The notes beneath the pieces are model-generated. The model was not told the DNA's origin, did no database searches, and saw only the letters and a program-made list of their open reading frames with translations. A program made the position numbers and the translations under genes. DNA of 64,000 bases from Hydrogenophaga pseudoflava (GTDB lineage: Bacteria > Pseudomonadota > Gammaproteobacteria > Burkholderiales > Burkholderiaceae_C), in contig NZ_JAVHJP010000003.1 of assembly GCF_031020795.1 (NCBI RefSeq), positions 427,408-491,407 on the forward strand, written 5' to 3'. Within the stretch, counting starts at the first letter, position 1. The number at the start of each line of letters is the position of its first letter. Below, piece by piece: positions 8,472-19,124 of the stretch.

Positions 8472-9443
8472 TCAGGCCTTGGCGTTGTCCAGCGACGCGG
8501 TCGCCAGCACGGACAGGCAGAGGTCCTCGTAGGACAGACCGGTCGCGCGGGCCGACATCGGCACCAGCGAGTGGCCGGTCATGCCGGGCGAGGTGTTGAT
8601 TTCCAGCAGGTACGGCTGGCGTGTCTTCGCGTCGATCATCACGTCGGCACGCGCCCAGCCGCGGCAGTCCAGCGCGCGGAAGGCCTGGAGCACCAGGGCC
8701 TGGATCGCCGCCTCCTCGCCCTCGGGAAGGCCGCAGGGCACGAGGTACTGCGTGTCGTCGGTGAAGTACTTGTGCTGGTAGTCGTAGTTGCCGTCGGGCG
8801 CGACGATGCGGATCACCGGCAGCGCGCGGGCCGCGGCCCCCGTGCCGAGCACCGGAATGGTGACCTCGTCGCCGGCGATGAACTGCTCGCACATCACCAT
8901 CGGGTCCTGGCCCGAGGCCAGCGCATAGGCCGCATCGCACTGCTCGGCGGTCAGCACCTTGGTCAGGCCGATGGTCGAGCCTTCGCGCACCGGCTTGACG
9001 ATCATCGGCGAGCCCAGCGCCTCGAAGGCTGCGCGGGTCTCGGCCGCGCTGTGCACCTGGCGCCAGGCCGGCGTCGACAGGCCTTCGGCGATCCAGATGC
9101 GCTTGGTCATGAGCTTGTCCATGGCCACGCTGGAGGCCATGACGCCCGAGCCGGTGTAGGGGATGCCCATCAGCTCCAGCGCGCCCTGCACCGTGCCGTC
9201 TTCGCCGAAGCGGCCGTGCAGCGCGATGAAGACGCGGTCAAAACCTTCGCGCTTGAGGTCGGACAGGTCGCGTTCGGCCGGATCGAAGGGGTGGGCGTCC
9301 ACCCCCTTGGATCGCAGCGCGGCCAGCACGCCGGTGCCGGACATCAGCGAGACCTCGCGTTCGGCGGAGCGGCCGCCCAGCAGCACGGCCACCTTGCCGA
9401 GTGCTTTCACATCGATGGGGTTCACAAGCGTTTCCACATTCAC
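8472..9443 (-). CDS. ddl: D-alanine--D-alanine ligase
   Basis: Ddl makes the D-Ala-D-Ala dipeptide that MurF adds to the wall precursor. The 323-residue product is an ATP-grasp ligase. Visible motifs are [13 protein letters not shown] at the N terminus, [12 protein letters not shown] (substrate loop), GSTIGLTKV (omega loop) and the metal-binding [13 protein letters not shown] at the C terminus. The GTG at 9443 is chosen because it forms a GTGA overlap with the murC stop and has AAGGA upstream; a longer open frame upstream lies inside murC and looks non-coding. Confidence 0.96.
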   Translation of the reverse strand: MNVETLVNPIDVKALGKVAVLLGGRSAEREVSLMSGTGVLAALRSKGVDAHPFDPAERDLSDLKREGFDRVFIALHGRFGEDGTVQGALELMGIPYTGSGVMASSVAMDKLMTKRIWIAEGLSTPAWRQVHSAAETRAAFEALGSPMIVKPVREGSTIGLTKVLTAEQCDAAYALASGQDPMVMCEQFIAGDEVTIPVLGTGAAARALPVIRIVAPDGNYDYQHKYFTDDTQYLVPCGLPEGEEAAIQALVLQAFRALDCRGWARADVMIDAKTRQPYLLEINTSPGMTGHSLVPMSARATGLSYEDLCLSVLATASLDNAKA

Positions 9444-10840
9444 ACCTTGTCCTTGCCGGCCAGGTCGACCACCTGCCCGGCCACCGCGCCGATCGAACCG
9501 GCGCCCATGCACAGCACCACGTCGCCGTCGCGGGCGTTGTCCAGCACCGCCTGCGGCATGTCGGCGATGTCGTCGACAAACACCGGCTCCACCTTGCCCG
9601 CGACGCGCAGCGCGCGCGCCAGCGAACGGCCGTCGGCCGCCACGATGGGCGCCTCGCCGGCGGCGTAGACCTCGGCCAGCAGCACGGCGTCGGCCTGGCC
9701 GATCACCTTCACGAAATCCTCGAAGCAGTCGCGCGTGCGGCTGTAGCGGTGCGGCTGGAAGGCCAGCACCAGGCGGCGGCCCGGGAAGGCGCCGCGTGCG
9801 GCGGCCAGCGTGGCCGCCATTTCCACCGGGTGGTGACCGTAGTCGTCCACCAGCGTGGCGGTGCCCCCCGTGGGAAGCGCCGCGTCGCCGTAGCGCTGGA
9901 AGCGCCGCCCCACCCCCTTGAACTCGGCCAGCGCTTTCTGCACCGCCGCGTCCGGCACGCCCAGTTCCTCGGCGATGCCGATGGCGGCCAGCGCGTTGAG
10001 CACGTTGTGCAGGCCTGGCAGGTTCAGCACCACCGGCAACGGGGGCGCGTCCTCGCGCAGCACGGTGAAGTGCATCTGTCCGCCCACCGCCTGCACGTCG
10101 ACCGCGCGCAGCTGGGCGCTGTCGGCGAAGCCGTAGCCGGTGATCGGCCGCGCGATCTGGGGCAGGATGTCGCGGATCGCCGGATCGTCGACGCAGACCA
10201 CCGCGGCGCCGTAGAACGGCATCTTGTGCAGGAAGTCCACGAAGGCCGACTTGAGCTTGCCGAAGTCGTGCCCGTAGGTGTCCATGTGGTCGGCGTCGAT
10301 GTTGGTGACGACCGAGAGCACCGGCAGCAGGTTCAGGAACGAGGCGTCCGATTCGTCGGCCTCGACCACGATGTACTCGCCCGAGCCCAGCTGCGCGTTG
10401 GCGCCCGCGCTGTTCAGGCGCCCGCCGATCACGAAGGTCGGGTCCATCCCGGCGGCGGCGAGCACGCTGGCCACCAGACTGGTGGTGGTCGTCTTGCCGT
10501 GGGTGCCGGCGATGGCCACGCCTTTCTTCATGCGCATCAACTCGGCCAGCATGACCGCGCGCGGCACCACCGGGATCAACTTGGCGTGCGCCGCGACCAC
10601 CTCGGGGTTGTCGTCCTTGACCGCGGTGGAGGTGACGATGGCGTCCGCGCCTTCGATGAACTTCGCGTCGTGGCCCTTGTGCACCGTGGCGCCCAGGGAG
10701 ACCAGACGGCGCGTGGCCGCGTTCTCGCCCAGGTCGGTGCCCGAGATCACGTAGCCCTGGTTGAGCAGCACCTCGGCGATGCCGCTCATGCCCGAGCCGC
10801 CGATGCCCACGAAATGGATGTGTCGGATCGCGTGCTTCAT
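9440..10840 (-). CDS. murC: UDP-N-acetylmuramate--L-alanine ligase
   Basis: MurC adds the first residue, L-alanine, to UDP-MurNAc. The 466-residue product starts [20 protein letters not shown], with a Rossmann-type domain 1. It has the ATP-binding loop [11 protein letters not shown] near residue 112, [10 protein letters not shown], the metal-binding His region in [11 protein letters not shown], and a C-terminal domain with DDYGHHP and FQPHRYSR. The ATG is part of an ATGA overlap with the murG stop, indicating translational coupling. No oddities. Confidence 0.97.
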   Translation of the reverse strand: MKHAIRHIHFVGIGGSGMSGIAEVLLNQGYVISGTDLGENAATRRLVSLGATVHKGHDAKFIEGADAIVTSTAVKDDNPEVVAAHAKLIPVVPRAVMLAELMRMKKGVAIAGTHGKTTTTSLVASVLAAAGMDPTFVIGGRLNSAGANAQLGSGEYIVVEADESDASFLNLLPVLSVVTNIDADHMDTYGHDFGKLKSAFVDFLHKMPFYGAAVVCVDDPAIRDILPQIARPITGYGFADSAQLRAVDVQAVGGQMHFTVLREDAPPLPVVLNLPGLHNVLNALAAIGIAEELGVPDAAVQKALAEFKGVGRRFQRYGDAALPTGGTATLVDDYGHHPVEMAATLAAARGAFPGRRLVLAFQPHRYSRTRDCFEDFVKVIGQADAVLLAEVYAAGEAPIVAADGRSLARALRVAGKVEPVFVDDIADMPQAVLDNARDGDVVLCMGAGSIGAVAGQVVDLAGKDKV

Positions 10841-11916
10841 GACGCCTTCACTTTCGCGAGTTGCTCGCAGGCCGCCACCACGGCGGCCACGGCCTGTGTC
10901 TTTTCCATCTGTTTGGCCTTGGTGGCCATCTCCGTCAGTTGTGCGCGGTTCACCGAGCGCAGGCGCTCGGCCAGCGACTGGGCCGTGAGCTCGGTCTGTG
11001 GCACCAGCCAGGCGCCACCCGCCTCGACGAGGAAACGGGCGTTGGTGGTCTGGTGATCGTCCACCGCGTGCGGGAAGGGCACGAACAGCGCGGCGGCACC
11101 TACCGCAGCGATCTCGGTCACGGTGCTCGCACCCGCGCGGCAGACGATCAGGTCGGCCTCGGCGAAGGCCGTGGCGGTGTCGTCGATGAACGGCGTGAGT
11201 TCGGCCTGCACGCCCGCGGTGGCGTAATTGGCTTTCAGCGCCTCGATCTGCTTCTCGCCGCTCTGGTGGACCACCACCGGGCGCTCGTGTTCGGGCAGCA
11301 GGGCCAAGGCCTGGGGCACGGTGTCGTTGAGCGCCTTGGCGCCCAGGCTGCCGCCCACCACCAGCAGGCGCAGCGGACCGCTGCGGCCGGCAAAGCGCTC
11401 GGCGGGTGCCGGCTGGCGCAGGAAGCCGGCGCGCAGCGGGTTGCCCACCCATTCGGCCTTGCCGAACACGTTCGGGAAGGCGGTGAACACGCGGTCGGCG
11501 ATGCCCGAGAGCACCTTGTTGGCCATGCCGGCCACCGAGTTCTGCTCGTGCAGCACCAGCGGCTTGCCGCGCAGCACGCCCATCATGCCGCCCGGGAAGG
11601 TGATGTAGCCGCCCAGTCCGACCAGCACGTCGGGCTTTACGCGGCCGACCATGGCGAAGGCCTGGGCGAACGCCTTGAGCAGGCGCAGCGGCAGCAGCAC
11701 CAGGGTGCTGAGGCCCTTGCCGCGCACACCACCGAAGTCGATCAGTTCCAGAGGAATGCCGCGCGGCGGCACCAGGCGGCTTTCCATGCTGCCAGGGGAA
11801 CCCAGCCAGTGCACGCGCCAACCCTTTTCGCGCAGGGCTTCGGCCACGGCCAGCCCCGGGAAAATGTGACCGCCGGTGCCACCGGCCATGATCAATGCAC
11901 AGGGCGGGCGGCTCAT
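10837..11916 (-). CDS. murG: Lipid II synthase, GlcNAc transferase MurG
   Basis: MurG transfers GlcNAc from UDP-GlcNAc to lipid I on the inner face of the membrane. The 359-residue GT-B protein shows the N-terminal acceptor loop [16 protein letters not shown] and [20 protein letters not shown] and the donor-binding [16 protein letters not shown] with [14 protein letters not shown] follow. The start overlaps the ftsW stop as ATGA and its own stop overlaps murC as ATGA. Standard length. Confidence 0.97.
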   Translation of the reverse strand: MSRPPCALIMAGGTGGHIFPGLAVAEALREKGWRVHWLGSPGSMESRLVPPRGIPLELIDFGGVRGKGLSTLVLLPLRLLKAFAQAFAMVGRVKPDVLVGLGGYITFPGGMMGVLRGKPLVLHEQNSVAGMANKVLSGIADRVFTAFPNVFGKAEWVGNPLRAGFLRQPAPAERFAGRSGPLRLLVVGGSLGAKALNDTVPQALALLPEHERPVVVHQSGEKQIEALKANYATAGVQAELTPFIDDTATAFAEADLIVCRAGASTVTEIAAVGAAALFVPFPHAVDDHQTTNARFLVEAGGAWLVPQTELTAQSLAERLRSVNRAQLTEMATKAKQMEKTQAVAAVVAACEQLAKVKAS

Positions 11917-13205
11917 GAGCGGCCTCCCTTCATCAGCAGGCGGTTCTCGTGGTCCACCCGCAGCACGATGGCCAGGGCCACCAGCTCCAGCAGGATGGCC
12001 GATCCACCGTAGCTCATCAGCGGCAGGGTCAACCCCTTGGTGGGCAGGGCGCCGAGGTTCACGCCGATGTTGATGAAGGCCTGGAAGCCGATCCACAGCC
12101 CCACGCCCTGTGCCACCAGCCCGGCGAAGACCTGGTCCAGCGCGATCGCCTGGCGCCCGATGAGCACGATGCGGCGCACCAGCCAGAGGAAGGCCGCGAT
12201 GATGATCGTCACGCCGACCAGGCCGAACTCCTCGCCCACCACCGCGAGCAGGAAGTCGGTGTGGGCCTCGGGCAGCCAGTGCAGCTTCTCCACGCTGCCG
12301 CCCAGGCCGACACCGAAGATTTCGCCGCGGCCGAACGCAATCAGCGAATGCGAGAGCTGGTAGCCCTTGCCCAGCGCGTACTGCTCGGCCCAGGGGTCGA
12401 GGTAGGCGAAGATGCGCTCGCGCCGCCACTCGCTCATCATCACCATCAGGCCGAAGGCGGCCACCACGACCAGCACGATCAGGAAAAACATGCGCGCGTT
12501 GACGCCACCCAGGAACAGGATGCCCATCGCGATCACCACGATCACCATGAAGGCGCCCATGTCGGGCTCGGCCAGCAGCAGCATGCCCACCACGGCCAGG
12601 GCCACGGCCATGGGCGCCACGGCGCGGAAGAAGCGCTCCTTGACGTCCATCTTGCGCACCATGTAGTCGGCGGCGTAGAGCAGGATCGTGAGCTTGGCCA
12701 GCTCGGAGGGCTGGAAGTTGATGACCCCCAGCGGAATCCAGCGGCGGGCACCGTTCACGCCCTTGCCGATGAAAGGAATCAGCACCACGACCAGCAGCAG
12801 CAGGGCCAGCGCGAACAGCCAGGGCGCACAACGCTCCCAGGTCTGCATCGGCACCTGGAAGGCGATCAGGGCGGCCACCAGGCCGATCACGATGAACAGG
12901 CCATGGCGCAGCGCGAAGTGGGTCTGGGCGTAATTGCCGAAGCGCGGGTTGTCGGGCAGCGCGATGGACGCCGAATAAACCATCACCAGACCCCAGGCCA
13001 GCAGGGCCACCACCACCCACAGCAGCGGCTGGTCGAAGCCCAGTTCGCGCACCGGCCGCTGGCGCAGGCCCGCGTAGGTCCGGTTGGAGAGGCGCACCGG
13101 CAGGCCTTCGGCGCCGAGCGCATTGCCCAGGCCCACCAGCGCGGGCATCTTGCCGCCCAGGGTCGTCCGCAGGCGCTGCAGGAAGCTGGCGAGAGCGGCC
13201 TTCAC
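11913..13205 (-). CDS. ftsW: Division-specific SEDS glycosyltransferase FtsW
   Basis: FtsW is the SEDS-family polymerase that works with FtsI to make septal peptidoglycan. The 430-residue product has a cytoplasmic N terminus of about 60 residues followed by ten predicted membrane helices. Family motifs include the Asp-containing [11 protein letters not shown] segment, [20 protein letters not shown], and [10 protein letters not shown] near the end. It starts at GTG 13205, which forms a GTGA overlap with the murD stop. Confidence 0.96.
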   Translation of the reverse strand: MKAALASFLQRLRTTLGGKMPALVGLGNALGAEGLPVRLSNRTYAGLRQRPVRELGFDQPLLWVVVALLAWGLVMVYSASIALPDNPRFGNYAQTHFALRHGLFIVIGLVAALIAFQVPMQTWERCAPWLFALALLLLVVVLIPFIGKGVNGARRWIPLGVINFQPSELAKLTILLYAADYMVRKMDVKERFFRAVAPMAVALAVVGMLLLAEPDMGAFMVIVVIAMGILFLGGVNARMFFLIVLVVVAAFGLMVMMSEWRRERIFAYLDPWAEQYALGKGYQLSHSLIAFGRGEIFGVGLGGSVEKLHWLPEAHTDFLLAVVGEEFGLVGVTIIIAAFLWLVRRIVLIGRQAIALDQVFAGLVAQGVGLWIGFQAFINIGVNLGALPTKGLTLPLMSYGGSAILLELVALAIVLRVDHENRLLMKGGRS

Positions 13206-14983
13206 GACTGGCCCTCCAGGCTCACACCCCGCTCGTCGGCCAGCGCGCGCACCGCCTCGATGAACACATCGGCGCGGTGCTTGTAGTCCCGGAACATGTC
13301 CAGGCTGGCGCAGGCGGGCGACATCAGCACCGCGTCGCCGGCCTTGGCCAGCCGGGCGGACTGCTGCACCGCTTCGGGCATCGTGGCGACCTCGTCCATC
13401 GGCACCTCGGCCTGCAGCAGGGCCGCGGCGATCTGCTCGCGGATCTTCGGCCCGTCGCGGCCGATGAAGACCACGGCGCGCGCATGCCGGGCCAGCGGTT
13501 CGGCCAAAGGGGAGAAGTCCTGACCCTTGCCGTCGCCGCCGAGGATGACCACCAGGCGCCGGTCGACGCCCAGCCCCCGGATGGCGGCCAGCGTGGCGCC
13601 GACATTGGTGCCCTTGCTGTCGTCGAAATACTCGACGTCGTCCAGGATGGCGACGGGCTCCACCCGGTGCGGCTCGCCGCGGTACTCCCGCAGGCCGTGC
13701 AGCATCGGGGCCAGCGGTGCCCCGGTGGAGGTGGCCAGCGCCAGCGACGCCAGCGCGTTGGCGGCGTTGTGGCGGCCGCGGATGCGCAGCGCATCCACCG
13801 GCATCAGGCGCTGGAAGTAGATCTCCTCGTCGGCGTCCTGGCCGCGGCCGCGCTGTCGGGTCTCATCCAGGGCGAGCGCCCGGACCAGCCAGTCCATGCC
13901 GTTGACCGATTCGATGCCCCAGTCGCCCGCACGCACCGGCGTGTCCAGGCCGAAGCTGGTCCAGGGACGTGCCGGCTGCTGGCGGTTGCGACCGCTGATC
14001 TTGACCGTGACCATGCCGGGCGCCATGGCGCTCACCCGCGGGTCCTCGCGGTTGAGCAGCATGAGCGCCCGCGCACCGAACACCGCGGCCTTGGCCTGGG
14101 CGTAAGCGGCCATCGAGCCGTGCCAGTCCAGGTGGTCTTCGGTGATGTTGAGCACCGTGGCCGCCGTGGGCACCCGGTCCCAGGGGCCACCGGCCGTGCC
14201 GTCGAGCTGGAAGCTGGAGAGCTCCAGCACCCAGGCCTGCGGCAGGTGGGGCGGCTCGGGCTCGGGCGGCGGAGGCGGCACCAGCAGGGTGGGCCCTTCC
14301 TCCTCGGCCCCCGCTTCCGACGGCTCCGCCGTTTCGGTTTCGTTCTGGGGCTCGGCGGTCTCCGGCGCCGGTGCCGCGTCCATCGGCGCGGCAGCGGGCG
14401 CCTGGGCCGCGGCCTCCCGCTCGGCTTCAGCCGCGCGCGGGGCGTCCAGCGCCTCGCCTTCGCGTTCGGCATCCAGCGCGGCCGACAGCACGTCCAGCAG
14501 CGCCGGCCCGATGTTGCCGGCCACGGCCACGCGCAGTCCGGCGCGCTGCAGCAGCAGGCCGGTCAGCGAAGTCACCGTGGTCTTGCCGTTGGTGCCGGTG
14601 ATCGCCAGCACCTTGGGCCGGTAGGGCAGGACCTCGCGCTGCGACAGGTCGCACAGCGCCTGGGCGAACAGGTCCAGCTCACCCACAAAGGCTGCGCCGT
14701 GTGCCAGCGCCCATTCCCGTGCCGGCGCGAGCTGCTCCGGGGGCAGGCCGGGACTGCGCGCGATCAGGTTCCAGGCCGCCCGCGCCAGCAGAGACTCGTC
14801 GAAGGCGCCGGCCACGAAGTCCGCCGACGGGCACTCGGCGCGCAGCGCGGCCAGCGACGGCGGGTTCGCGCGCGTGTCGGCCACGGTGACCTGTGCCCCG
14901 TGGCGCACGCACCAGCGCGCCATCGACAGCCCGGAGATGCCGAGGCCGAGGATGAGCACGTGTTGGTCTTGAAGGGCGTTCAT
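13202..14983 (-). CDS. murD: UDP-N-acetylmuramoylalanine--D-glutamate ligase with large central insertion
   Basis: MurD adds D-glutamate to UDP-MurNAc-L-Ala. The three Mur-ligase domains are recognisable: [15 protein letters not shown] at the N terminus, ATP loop [13 protein letters not shown] near residue 130, ELSSFQLDG near residue 250, [12 protein letters not shown], and the C-terminal [14 protein letters not shown] and GGDGKGQDF. The protein is 593 residues, about 100-150 longer than typical MurD. The excess is mainly a Pro/Ala/Glu-rich tract at about residues 168-247 (14240-14480), between the Walker region and ELSSFQ. Catalytic motifs are intact, so it should be active. The tract looks disordered and acidic. 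Confidence 0.95.
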   Translation of the reverse strand: MNALQDQHVLILGLGISGLSMARWCVRHGAQVTVADTRANPPSLAALRAECPSADFVAGAFDESLLARAAWNLIARSPGLPPEQLAPAREWALAHGAAFVGELDLFAQALCDLSQREVLPYRPKVLAITGTNGKTTVTSLTGLLLQRAGLRVAVAGNIGPALLDVLSAALDAEREGEALDAPRAAEAEREAAAQAPAAAPMDAAPAPETAEPQNETETAEPSEAGAEEEGPTLLVPPPPPEPEPPHLPQAWVLELSSFQLDGTAGGPWDRVPTAATVLNITEDHLDWHGSMAAYAQAKAAVFGARALMLLNREDPRVSAMAPGMVTVKISGRNRQQPARPWTSFGLDTPVRAGDWGIESVNGMDWLVRALALDETRQRGRGQDADEEIYFQRLMPVDALRIRGRHNAANALASLALATSTGAPLAPMLHGLREYRGEPHRVEPVAILDDVEYFDDSKGTNVGATLAAIRGLGVDRRLVVILGGDGKGQDFSPLAEPLARHARAVVFIGRDGPKIREQIAAALLQAEVPMDEVATMPEAVQQSARLAKAGDAVLMSPACASLDMFRDYKHRADVFIEAVRALADERGVSLEGQS

Positions 14984-14990
14984 GCTTGTG

Positions 14991-16169
14991 TCAACGCAGC
15001 TTCAGGGTGGACAGGCCGACCAGGCACAGCAGCATGGTGATGATCCAGAAGCGAACCACGACCTGCGTCTCCTTCCAGCCCTTCTTCTCGAAGTGGTGGT
15101 GCAGTGGCGCCATCTGGAACAGGCGCCGGCCTTCGCCATATTTCTTCTTGGTGTACTTGAACCAGGTGACCTGCAGCATCACCGACAGCGCCTCGACCAC
15201 GAAGATGCCGCCCATGATGGCCAGCACGATCTCCTGCCGCACGATGACGGCGATGGTGCCCAGCGCGCCGCCCAGGGCCAGCGCGCCCACGTCGCCCATG
15301 AAGACCTGGGCCGGGTGGGTGTTGAACCAGAGGAAGGCCAGGCCCGCACCGGCCATGGCCGCGCAGAAGATCAGCAGCTCGCCCGCGCCGGGGATGTAGG
15401 GCAGCAGCAGGTACTTGGAGAACACCGAGCTGCCGGTGACGTAGGCGAACACGCCCAGCGCCGAGCCCACCATCACCACCGGCATGATGGCCAGCCCGTC
15501 CAGCCCGTCGGTCAGGTTGACCGCGTTGCTGGCGCCGACGATGACCAGGTAGGTCATGACCACGAAGCCGAACACGCCCAGCGGGTAGCTGATCTCCTTG
15601 AAGAACGGCACCATGAGCCCGGCCTGGGGCGGCAGTTCGACCGTGAAGCCCGAGAGCACCCACTGGAAGAACAGCTCGAGCACCCGCAGGTTGCTGGTAC
15701 CCGAGACGCTGAACACCAGGTAGAACGCGGCCAGCAGGCCAATCAGCGACTGCCAGAAGTACTTCTCGCGCGAGCGCATGCCCTCGGGGTTCTTGTGCAC
15801 CACCTTGCGCCAGTCGTCGGCCCAGCCGATGGCACCAAAGCCCAGCGTCACCACCAGCACGATCCAGACGAAGCGGTTGGTCAGATCGAACCAGAGCAGG
15901 GTGGACAGCGCGATGGAAAACAGGATCAGCACGCCGCCCATGGTGGGTGTGCCACTCTTGCTCAGGTGGGTCTGCATCGCGTAGCCGCGGATCGGCTGGC
16001 CGATCTTGAGCGCGGTGAGCCGGCGGATGAAATACGGGCCGGCCACCAGGCCGAGGATGAGCGCCGTCATCGCGGCCATCACCGCGCGGAACGTGAGGTA
16101 CTGAAAGACCCGCAGGAACCCGAATTCGGGTCCCAGGCTTTGCAGCCAGAGGGCCAGGCTAAGCAGCAT
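14991..16169 (-). CDS. mraY: Phospho-MurNAc-pentapeptide translocase
   Basis: MraY transfers phospho-MurNAc-pentapeptide to undecaprenyl phosphate, giving lipid I. The 392-residue polytopic protein has ten predicted helices. It carries the catalytic motifs GWADDWRKV (Asp pair), [10 protein letters not shown] (nucleophile loop), [12 protein letters not shown] and [12 protein letters not shown] (HHH motif). ATG 16169 is chosen because it is the first methionine of the hydrophobic N terminus; the murF coding region overlaps it by 11 bases. The length matches betaproteobacterial MraY. Confidence 0.97.
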   Translation of the reverse strand: MLLSLALWLQSLGPEFGFLRVFQYLTFRAVMAAMTALILGLVAGPYFIRRLTALKIGQPIRGYAMQTHLSKSGTPTMGGVLILFSIALSTLLWFDLTNRFVWIVLVVTLGFGAIGWADDWRKVVHKNPEGMRSREKYFWQSLIGLLAAFYLVFSVSGTSNLRVLELFFQWVLSGFTVELPPQAGLMVPFFKEISYPLGVFGFVVMTYLVIVGASNAVNLTDGLDGLAIMPVVMVGSALGVFAYVTGSSVFSKYLLLPYIPGAGELLIFCAAMAGAGLAFLWFNTHPAQVFMGDVGALALGGALGTIAVIVRQEIVLAIMGGIFVVEALSVMLQVTWFKYTKKKYGEGRRLFQMAPLHHHFEKKGWKETQVVVRFWIITMLLCLVGLSTLKLR

Positions 16170-17598
16170 GAGAGGTGTCCTTGTGATTGTTCTGTCCGTC
16201 CGGCTGGGCCAGGGCCTGCAGCCCCTGCACCACCCGTTCCATGCGCATGAACCTCGAGCCCTTGACCAGCACGCTGAGCACCGGCGAGGGCTGCGGCGCC
16301 GACACCGCGTGGCACACATGGGCGACCAGGGCCGACACGTCGGTCCAGTGGCGCGGTGCCGCCTCGCCGGCGGCCTGCAGGGCCCGCACGGCCTGCTCCA
16401 TCCAGTCGCCGGTGCAGTGCACGGTCTCGATGCCCGAAGCCATGGCGTGGCGCAGCACTTCCAGGTGGAAGGCCAGGCCCTGCTCGCCCACCTCGCCCAT
16501 GTCGCCCAGCACCAGCAGGCGCGGCGCCGGCAACTCGGCGAGCACGCGGATGGCCGCGACCACCGAGTCGGGGTTGGCGTTGTAGGTGTCGTCCACCAAC
16601 GTCAGCGTGCGGCCACCCAGCGTCAGCGCGAGTGCGCGCGAGCGCCCGCCCACCGGCTCGAAGGCCTCCAGACCGCGTTCGATGTCGTGCAGCGCCACGC
16701 CCGCGGCCAGGGCACAGGCGGCGGCGGCCAGCGCGTTTCGCACGTTGTGGCGCCCGGCGATGTGCAGGCGGCAGGCGCCGGCACCGGAAGGCGTCGTGAA
16801 GTCCAGCGCCCAGGCGCCGTCGTGCCATTCGGCGCGCAGCGACCGCACCTCGGCCTGCGAGTCGGTGTCGCTGAAGGTCAGCACGCGGCGCCGGTCCGCC
16901 AGCTGGCGCCACAGGGCGGTGTGCTCGTCGTCGGAAGGAAACACGGCCACACCACTGGCCGGCAGAGACTCGATGACCGCGCCGTTTTCGCGCGCCACCG
17001 CCTCTACCGTGCCCATGAACTCCTGGTGCTCGCGCTGCGCGTTGTTGACCAGGGCGACCGTCGGCCGGGCCAGCGCGGCCAGGTAGGGGATCTCGCCCGG
17101 GTGGTTCATGCCCAGCTCGATCACGGCCAGGCGGTGCGAGGCCCGCAGCTTGAGCAGGGTCAGCGGTACCCCGATGTCGTTGTTCAGGTTGCCCTGCGTG
17201 GCGTGGGCGGCATCGCCCGCGGCCGTCCGCAGGATGGACGCAATCATCTGCGTCACCGTGGTCTTGCCGTTGCTGCCGGTCACGGCGATCAGCGGCAGAG
17301 CCAACTGCTCGCGCCACAGCCGCGACAACTCGCCCAGCGCCAGGCGGGTGTCCGGTACTTCCACGCCCGGCAGGCGGGCATTCGCCAGACCGGTCTGCGC
17401 GATGCCCGCGACGGCTCCCGCGGCGGCGGCCTGCGGCAGGAAGTCGTGGGCGTCGAAACGCTCGCCGCGCAGCGCCACGAACAGATCGCCCGGCTGAAGG
17501 CTGCGGGTATCGGTGTGCACGCGGAGGATCGACGATGGCACCTCGCCCACGGCGCGCGCACCGGTCAGGCGGGGCAGCAGTTGCTGCAGCGCCTTCAT
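16159..17598 (-). CDS. murF: UDP-MurNAc-tripeptide--D-alanyl-D-alanine ligase
   Basis: MurF adds the D-Ala-D-Ala dipeptide made by Ddl. The 479-residue product has domain 1 with [18 protein letters not shown], the ATP loop [13 protein letters not shown] near residue 108, and [22 protein letters not shown] and the C-terminal [10 protein letters not shown] and [10 protein letters not shown] follow. ATG 17598 forms an ATGA overlap with the murE stop. Standard length. Confidence 0.97.
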   Translation of the reverse strand: MKALQQLLPRLTGARAVGEVPSSILRVHTDTRSLQPGDLFVALRGERFDAHDFLPQAAAAGAVAGIAQTGLANARLPGVEVPDTRLALGELSRLWREQLALPLIAVTGSNGKTTVTQMIASILRTAAGDAAHATQGNLNNDIGVPLTLLKLRASHRLAVIELGMNHPGEIPYLAALARPTVALVNNAQREHQEFMGTVEAVARENGAVIESLPASGVAVFPSDDEHTALWRQLADRRRVLTFSDTDSQAEVRSLRAEWHDGAWALDFTTPSGAGACRLHIAGRHNVRNALAAAACALAAGVALHDIERGLEAFEPVGGRSRALALTLGGRTLTLVDDTYNANPDSVVAAIRVLAELPAPRLLVLGDMGEVGEQGLAFHLEVLRHAMASGIETVHCTGDWMEQAVRALQAAGEAAPRHWTDVSALVAHVCHAVSAPQPSPVLSVLVKGSRFMRMERVVQGLQALAQPDGQNNHKDTSHAA

Positions 17599-19124
17599 GC
17601 AGCACCCCCTGTCGCCACGCGCGTTGCCAGGGCCTGGCGCGCCTGCTCCAGATCGGAGAACGGGCGCTTGACGCCCATGACCTCCTGGTAGTCCTCGTGG
17701 CCCTTGCCCGCGATCAGCAGCACGTCGCGCGCCCCGGCCCCGGTCACCGCCTGCGCAATCGCCTGGCTGCGGTCGGCCACGATCCGCGCCGACGCCGGAT
17801 GCAGCAGACCGCCTGCCATCTGGCGGAGGATCTCGGCGGGGTCTTCGGTGCGCGGGTTGTCGCTGGTCAGCACCACCTGCTGGGCCTCGCGCTCTGCCAC
17901 GGCCGCCATCAGCGGCCGCTTGCCCGGATCGCGGTCGCCGCCGCAACCGGCGACGACCCACAGGGCGCCTCCGCGCTGGCGGGCCATGGGCTGCAGGGCC
18001 CGCAGCGCCTTCTCCAGCGCATCCGGCGTGTGGGCGTAGTCCACCAGCACCAGTGGCTGGCCGGCCACGGCCGGCACCTGTTCCATGCGCCCGGGAACCG
18101 GGCTGAGCACGGCGCAGGCTCGCAGGGCCTCGGCCAGCGACACCCCCAGGGCGCGTGCGGCGCCGACCACTCCCAGCAGGTTCGACACGTTGTAGTGCCC
18201 GATCAGGTCCAGTGCGAGAGCACCCCGATCCACCTCGGCACCATGGGCGTCGTGCTCGACCACATCGAAGCGCATGCCGTGGTCGGTGTAGCGGATGTCG
18301 CGTGCCATCAGGCGCGCCGTGCGCTCGATGCCGACGCTCCAGCGGCTCAGCGACGGGCGACCGGCCAGGGCCTGGTCCAGCGCCATGCCCTGGTCATCAT
18401 CGACATTCACCACGGCGTGCGTCAGTCCGGGCCAGTGGAACAGCCGTGACTTGGCCTCCCAGTAGTCGGCCATGCTGCGGTGGAAGTCGAGGTGGTCCTG
18501 CGTGAAATTGGTGAACACCGCGACGCGAATCTGACAGGCGTTGAGCCGCCCTTCGACCAGGCCGATGGACGAGGCCTCGATGGCGCAAGCCGAGAGCCCC
18601 TCATCGACCATGCCGCGCAGCCGCGCCTGCAGCAGCACCGGATCGGGCGTGGTCAGGCCGGTGGCAATGATCGTGTGGCTGCGCTCACCGGGTGCCGGGG
18701 GGCGGCCGATGCCCAGGGTGCCGACCACCGCGCAGCCACGCCCCAAAGCGTTGAGCAGCTGCGCCATCCACCAGGCCGACGAGGTCTTGCCGTTGGTGCC
18801 GGTGAAGGCCACCAGGTCCAGCGAGGCGCTGGGGTCGCCGTGGTAGGCGCTGGCGATCGGGCCGGCCAGGGCCTTGAGCCCGGGCACCGCCCGCACGCGT
18901 TCGTCGCTGAGTCCGAAGGCCTCCGCCCCATCGGCCTCGACCAGCACCGCCGAGGCCCCGGCCTCCAGGGCGGCCGGCACAAACCGGCGGCCATCGGTCG
19001 CAAAACCCGGCCAGGCCACAAACGCATCGCCCGGGCGCACACGGCGGCTGTCGCACTGCAGCTCGCCGGTCACGCGCTCGCGCAACCAGCGTGCAATGTC
19101 CCGGGGATCGCTGCGATGAGGCAT
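17595..19124 (-). CDS. murE: UDP-MurNAc-L-Ala-D-Glu--meso-diaminopimelate ligase
   Basis: MurE adds the third peptide residue. The 509-residue product has the ATP loop FTGTNGKTSSAWW and the motif SDNPRTEDP. DNPR is the signature for meso-diaminopimelate selection, so the wall is Gram-negative A1gamma type. The C-terminal VVAGCGGDRDPGKRP and AGKGHEDYQ are also present. The ATG at 19124 overlaps the ftsI stop as TGATG; a TTG one codon earlier is possible but unlikely. Confidence 0.97.
   Translation of the reverse strand: MPHRSDPRDIARWLRERVTGELQCDSRRVRPGDAFVAWPGFATDGRRFVPAALEAGASAVLVEADGAEAFGLSDERVRAVPGLKALAGPIASAYHGDPSASLDLVAFTGTNGKTSSAWWMAQLLNALGRGCAVVGTLGIGRPPAPGERSHTIIATGLTTPDPVLLQARLRGMVDEGLSACAIEASSIGLVEGRLNACQIRVAVFTNFTQDHLDFHRSMADYWEAKSRLFHWPGLTHAVVNVDDDQGMALDQALAGRPSLSRWSVGIERTARLMARDIRYTDHGMRFDVVEHDAHGAEVDRGALALDLIGHYNVSNLLGVVGAARALGVSLAEALRACAVLSPVPGRMEQVPAVAGQPLVLVDYAHTPDALEKALRALQPMARQRGGALWVVAGCGGDRDPGKRPLMAAVAEREAQQVVLTSDNPRTEDPAEILRQMAGGLLHPASARIVADRSQAIAQAVTGAGARDVLLIAGKGHEDYQEVMGVKRPFSDLEQARQALATRVATGGAA

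Noticed and set aside
13277..15040. Long open frame on the + strand across murD
   Set aside because: High-GC genes often leave long open frames on the opposite strand. This one has no start site, no recognisable domain and a repetitive Arg/His/Gln composition, and MurD on the minus strand is certain.
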